This document shows, one piece after another, positions 12,694-15,415 of a stretch of 15,415 nt of DNA. Source of the DNA: Chloroflexota bacterium. GTDB lineage: Bacteria > Chloroflexota > Dehalococcoidia > Tepidiformales > Tepidiformaceae. The stretch spans positions 1 to 15,415 of the forward strand of contig CAUJEQ010000275.1 of the NCBI GenBank assembly GCA_963169135.1, written 5' to 3'. The notes beneath the pieces were generated by a model. The model saw only the letters and a list, made by a program, of their open reading frames with translations, had not been told where the DNA came from and ran no database searches. A program made the position numbers and the translations under genes. The stretch's first letter is position 1, and each line of letters begins with the position of its first letter.

Positions 12694-13468
12694 ACGCCTC
12701 CAGAAAATCCTCTCGAACGCCGGCACGGCCTCCCGCCGCGTCGCCGAGGAGCTCATCCTCGCCGGCCGCGTCGCCGTGAACGGCACCGTCCAGGACACCC
12801 TCGGCGCCCGCGCAGACCCCGAAACCGATGAGATCACCGTCGATGGCGTGCCGGTCCTCAAGACGCGCTACCGCTATTTCGCCCTCCACAAGCCCGGCGG
12901 ATTCGTCACCACCGCCCGCGACGACCAGGGCCGCGAGACCGTCCTCGACCTCATCCCCATCGGCGATATCCAGCTCCACCCCGTCGGCCGCCTCGATATG
13001 GATACCGAGGGCCTCGTCATCATCACCAACGACGGCCACCTGACCGACCTCCTCACCCACCCCCGCTATGAAGTCGAGAAGGAGTACCTGGTCGGCCTCG
13101 ATAACGTCCTCTCGAAGCGCGACATGGAGCGCCTCGTCCGCGGTATCGAGGAAGGCGGCGACCGCCTCCGCGCCGTTGGGGCACGGCCCGCCATGCCCCC
13201 GGCAACACTTCCCGGCGAGGAAGGCCCCGGTGCCGGCGCATGGATCCTGCTCACCCTCCGCGAGGGAAAGAACCGCGAGGTCCGCCGCATGATGACGGCC
13301 CTCGGGCGCAGGGTGCTCCACCTCCGTCGCATCCGCATCGGGCCGCTCCACCTGGGCACCCTCGGTTCCGGCGCCTTCCGCGAACTCACCCCCGAGGAAG
13401 TCGACGCGCTCTATCGCGCCGGCACTGCCAAGCGCGACGCCGCACCCGCCGAGCCCGGTGGCCAATAG
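12683..13468 (+). CDS. rluB: Pseudouridine synthase, RsuA/RluB/E/F family
   Basis: A 261-residue enzyme that converts specific uridines in rRNA to pseudouridine. An S4 RNA-binding domain (about 4-58) starts ERLQKILSNAGTASRR and includes AGRVAVNG. The catalytic domain has FALHKPGG at 66-73 and the family motif GRLDMDTEGL at 102-111, with catalytic D105. The later KNREVRRMM and the tail fit RluB-like enzymes; RluB modifies 23S rRNA in E. coli, but a relative such as RsuA or RluE cannot be excluded. GTG 12683 was chosen because the S4 domain then starts at the N-terminus; it overlaps the previous gene by 11 bases, so no separate ribosome binding site is evident. It leads the cmk-plsC-ispH block. 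Confidence 0.93.
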   Translation: MPAERLQKILSNAGTASRRVAEELILAGRVAVNGTVQDTLGARADPETDEITVDGVPVLKTRYRYFALHKPGGFVTTARDDQGRETVLDLIPIGDIQLHPVGRLDMDTEGLVIITNDGHLTDLLTHPRYEVEKEYLVGLDNVLSKRDMERLVRGIEEGGDRLRAVGARPAMPPATLPGEEGPGAGAWILLTLREGKNREVRRMMTALGRRVLHLRRIRIGPLHLGTLGSGAFRELTPEEVDALYRAGTAKRDAAPAEPGGQ

Positions 13469-13480
13469 CCCCCCATCCGC

Positions 13481-13486
13481 TACCAT
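13481..13486 (+). promoter_or_regulatory. -10-like element before cmk
   Basis: TACCAT (four of six) ends nine bases before the cmk ATG at 13496, in the 27-base gap after rluB. No Shine-Dalgarno is visible. It may give a near-leaderless transcript in addition to read-through from rluB. Confidence 0.3.
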
Positions 13487-13495
13487 GCGTCCCCG

Positions 13496-14173
13496 ATGAA
13501 CCGCCCGCTTCCCACCCCCATCGCCATCGACGGTCCCGCCGCCTCCGGGAAGTCGACCCTGGGCGTAGAGCTGGCCGAACGCTTCGGTTATGCCTTCCTC
13601 GACACCGGCCTCATGTACCGCGCCGTCACCCTGGCAGCGGTCCGCGCGGGCATCCCCGCCGAGGACAGAGCAGCCCGCCGCTTCGTCCGCACGCTCGATA
13701 TGCGCGTCGAGGCCACCACGACCACCCGCATCTTTCTCGGCGATGAAGACGTGACCCCCCGTCTCCGCGACCCGGAGGTCGAGGCCAACGTCAGCCTGTA
13801 CAGCGCCCTCCCGTCCGTCCGGCAGGCGATGGTCCGCAAACAACGCGACATCGCTGCGGAAGGCCTCGCTGTGCTCGCCGGGCGTGACATCGGCACCGTC
13901 GTCTTGCCCGATGCTCCGCTGAAGTTCTACCTGGAGGCCTCGGAGGATGCGCGCGCCGAACGCCGCAGCAGGCAGGCTTCAGGCGAATGGGGTCAGGCCC
14001 AGCACGACACCGACTCACGCAAGGACATTGCCATGCGTGACTCCATCGACAGCACGCGCAAGGTCGCTCCCCTCCGCCCCGCCGCCGATGCCATCATCAT
14101 CGACACCACCGGCCTCACTCTCGACCAGGTCCTCGATCTCGCACTGGAAAAGGTCGCATGCGCGAGCGATTGA
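13496..14173 (+). CDS. cmk: Cytidylate kinase
   Basis: A 225-residue kinase that phosphorylates CMP and dCMP with ATP, recycling nucleotides from RNA and phospholipid turnover. The P-loop GPAASGKST is at 13-21, D36-T-G follows in the CMP-binding region, and AGRDIGTVVLPDA at 128-140 is the characteristic Cmk motif. The Arg-rich lid (DARAERRSRQ) follows at 151-160. The length fits the family. It sits 27 bases after rluB and overlaps plsC by 16 bases. The order cmk-plsC-ispH is common in Gram-positive and related bacteria, often with rpsA next. Confidence 0.97.
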   Translation: MNRPLPTPIAIDGPAASGKSTLGVELAERFGYAFLDTGLMYRAVTLAAVRAGIPAEDRAARRFVRTLDMRVEATTTTRIFLGDEDVTPRLRDPEVEANVSLYSALPSVRQAMVRKQRDIAAEGLAVLAGRDIGTVVLPDAPLKFYLEASEDARAERRSRQASGEWGQAQHDTDSRKDIAMRDSIDSTRKVAPLRPAADAIIIDTTGLTLDQVLDLALEKVACASD

Positions 14174-14877
14174 AACTCCCGAGCCGCCAAACCTTCGTAC
14201 CGTCCTTCTACTGGGCACTCACCCACCTCCTCCGCGGCGTCCTCTGGGTCGTCGTCCGATGGGAGGTCACCGGCCGCGAGAACATCCCGACCGAAGGCCC
14301 GCTGATCGTCGTCTCAAACCACCTGAACAACGCCGACCCGCCGATCATCGGCGCCGGTATCGCTCGCCGCCGCATCCGCTGGATGGCGAAAATAGAACTC
14401 TTCAAGATGCCCTTCGGCCTCATCATCCGCGCCTGGGGCGCCTTCCCGGTCCGCCGCTTCGATGCCGACCTCGCCGCCATGCTCAACGCCGAACGCATCC
14501 TCAAGCGCGGCGGCGTGATCGGCATGTTCCCCGAAGGCACCCGCTCCCGCACCGGCTACATGGGCCCGCCCCACCCCGGCACGGCCGTCATCGCCCTCCG
14601 CTCCGGCGCCACCCTCCTGCCCTGCGCCATCACCGGCACCGAAAAGCTGAAGAACCCGCTCGTCCTCCTTCGCCGGCCGCGCTTCACCTTCACCATTGGT
14701 GAGCCCATCCCGCTCGAACCAGTCCGCCGGCCGACAGAACAACAGGTGAGCGAACTCACCGGCCGCATCTACGACTCGATTAAGGCGCTGTTACCCGAGA
14801 CCTACCACCCTCCCTATACTGGATCTGAGGGCACTGCCCCTGGGGAGCCGCGTGGTCGAGATAATCCGGGCGAATGA
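14158..14877 (+). CDS. plsC: 1-acyl-sn-glycerol-3-phosphate acyltransferase
   Basis: A 239-residue PlsC-family enzyme that adds the second acyl chain to lysophosphatidate at the membrane, making phosphatidate. The catalytic H-x4-D motif is SNHLNNADPP, with H55 and D60. The phosphate-binding motif FPEGTRS is at 124-130, and a PVRR segment at 97-100 also fits. A hydrophobic stretch near 16-33 may attach it to the membrane. Its start lies 16 bases inside cmk, and its end overlaps ispH by 26 bases, so the three are translationally linked. The last 25 or so residues are polar and unlike the family, probably because the gene runs on into the ispH start. Confidence 0.94.
   Translation: MRERLKLPSRQTFVPSFYWALTHLLRGVLWVVVRWEVTGRENIPTEGPLIVVSNHLNNADPPIIGAGIARRRIRWMAKIELFKMPFGLIIRAWGAFPVRRFDADLAAMLNAERILKRGGVIGMFPEGTRSRTGYMGPPHPGTAVIALRSGATLLPCAITGTEKLKNPLVLLRRPRFTFTIGEPIPLEPVRRPTEQQVSELTGRIYDSIKALLPETYHPPYTGSEGTAPGEPRGRDNPGE
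14791..14847 (+). promoter_or_regulatory. Possible internal promoter and ribosome binding site of ispH
   Basis: TATACT (14815-14820; five of six) lies 18 bases after TTACCC (14791-14796; three of six), inside the end of plsC. GGGGAG (14842-14847) is four bases before the GTG at 14852. The leader would be about 25 bases. Confidence 0.4.
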
Positions 14878-15415
14878 AATGGGGTTCTGCATGGGCGTCC
14901 GCCGCGCCGTGCAGATTATGGAAGGTGAAGCTACGGCCGAACGGCCGGTCTTCTCCGTCGGCGAAATCGTCCACAACCCACACGTCGTCCGCGGGCTGGA
15001 ACGCTCCGGCGTGATCCAACTCCCCGGCCCGGACGATATCGACGGCGATGTCGGCCTCGCAACGGCCGAGCGCGTGAACGAGGGCCGTGTCGCGATCACC
15101 GCCCACGGCGTCGGCGAAAAGGTCGTCCGCCAGCTCGAAGCCACCGGCCTCGAAATCATCGACACCACCTGCCCGATCGTCACCCGCGCCCAGCGCTACG
15201 GCCAGAAGTTCGTCCGCGATGGCTGGCACGTCCTCATCTTCGGCGACCCCGGCCACAAGGAAGTCCGGGGCATAATGGGCTGGACCATGGACAGCGAGGG
15301 GACGCCCCACGCCACCATTGTCCCCGGCACGAGTTACGACGAGCTCAAGCGCCTGGTCGACAGCTTCCCCGGCGGCTTCCCCAGCAAGATCGGCGTCATG
15401 GCCCAGACCACCCAC
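14852..15415 (+). CDS. ispH: 4-hydroxy-3-methylbut-2-enyl diphosphate reductase (3' end outside window)
   Basis: The first 188 codons of IspH, the iron-sulfur enzyme that makes IPP and DMAPP in the last step of the MEP pathway. The start VVEIIRANEMGFCMGVRRA carries the first cluster cysteine, C13. A conserved histidine is in AHGVG, and the second cysteine in DTTCPIV. GHKEVRGIMGW matches the family's GHPEVxGTxG stretch, with a Lys where Pro is usual. The third cysteine lies beyond the window. The GTG start is set by homology (the family starts just before EIILAN..GFC) and by GGGGAG upstream. Its presence implies the MEP route to isoprenoids. Confidence 0.95.
   Translation, partial: MVEIIRANEMGFCMGVRRAVQIMEGEATAERPVFSVGEIVHNPHVVRGLERSGVIQLPGPDDIDGDVGLATAERVNEGRVAITAHGVGEKVVRQLEATGLEIIDTTCPIVTRAQRYGQKFVRDGWHVLIFGDPGHKEVRGIMGWTMDSEGTPHATIVPGTSYDELKRLVDSFPGGFPSKIGVMAQTTH

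Noticed and set aside
12620..13843. Minus-strand ORF of about 407 codons opposite rluB and cmk
   Set aside because: It is antisense to two motif-complete genes and has no recognisable domain of its own.

Overview
The window is GC-rich, tightly packed bacterial chromosome, with 16 well-supported genes (two cut by the window edges). It most resembles a member of the Chloroflexota, perhaps the Dehalococcoidia/Tepidiformia side. The hints are the surface protein with long Thr-Pro-Arg linkers, a TIGR03084-type protein, a nickel superoxide dismutase, and the order rluB-cmk-plsC-ispH. The assignment is inference; there is no rRNA or ribosomal protein gene here to settle it. I see no tRNA, rRNA, CRISPR array, transposase, integrase or phage gene.

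Layout. 1-926 (minus): a WrbA-like flavoprotein (cut by the left edge) overlapped by an MtnX-like HAD phosphatase. 978-3139 (plus): a THUMP-like methyltransferase followed after 8 bases by a D-2-hydroxyacid dehydrogenase. 3151-3815: two copies of a palindromic operator, then a TetR repressor. 3821-3859: a hairpin between convergent genes. 3880-4400 (minus): nickel superoxide dismutase with a good promoter. 4414-6019 (plus): a TIGR03084 protein and a crotonase joined by an ATGA overlap. 6114-6587: a peroxiredoxin. 6588-6907: a gene-poor stretch with a terminator-like hairpin, a 19-codon mini-ORF and a possible anti-Shine-Dalgarno pairing. 6908-7576: a nucleotidyltransferase related to aminoglycoside 2''-adenylyltransferases. 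7579-7625: a perfect 22-base-pair hairpin between convergent genes. 7644-9644 (minus): a zinc alcohol dehydrogenase with its own promoter, and a PAP2/Aur1-like membrane enzyme. 9796-10581: a short-chain dehydrogenase. 10609-12693: a secreted, membrane-anchored lamin-tail protein. 12683-15415: rluB, cmk, plsC and ispH, all overlapping or closely spaced.

How the genes fit together. The right end is a conserved housekeeping block (ribosome modification, CMP kinase, phosphatidate synthesis, isoprenoid synthesis). The left and middle form a metabolic and oxidative-stress patchwork: SodN removes superoxide, the peroxiredoxin removes peroxide, and dehydrogenases and a crotonase handle acids, alcohols and acyl-CoAs. 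Several genes have a -10-like hexamer only 6-9 bases before the start codon, suggesting leaderless transcripts, whereas sodN, the alcohol dehydrogenase, the peroxiredoxin and others have leaders with Shine-Dalgarno sequences. The least expected items are the possible translational attenuator before the nucleotidyltransferase, the twin TetR operators, Ni-SOD without its usual protease gene nearby, and the surface protein's architecture.
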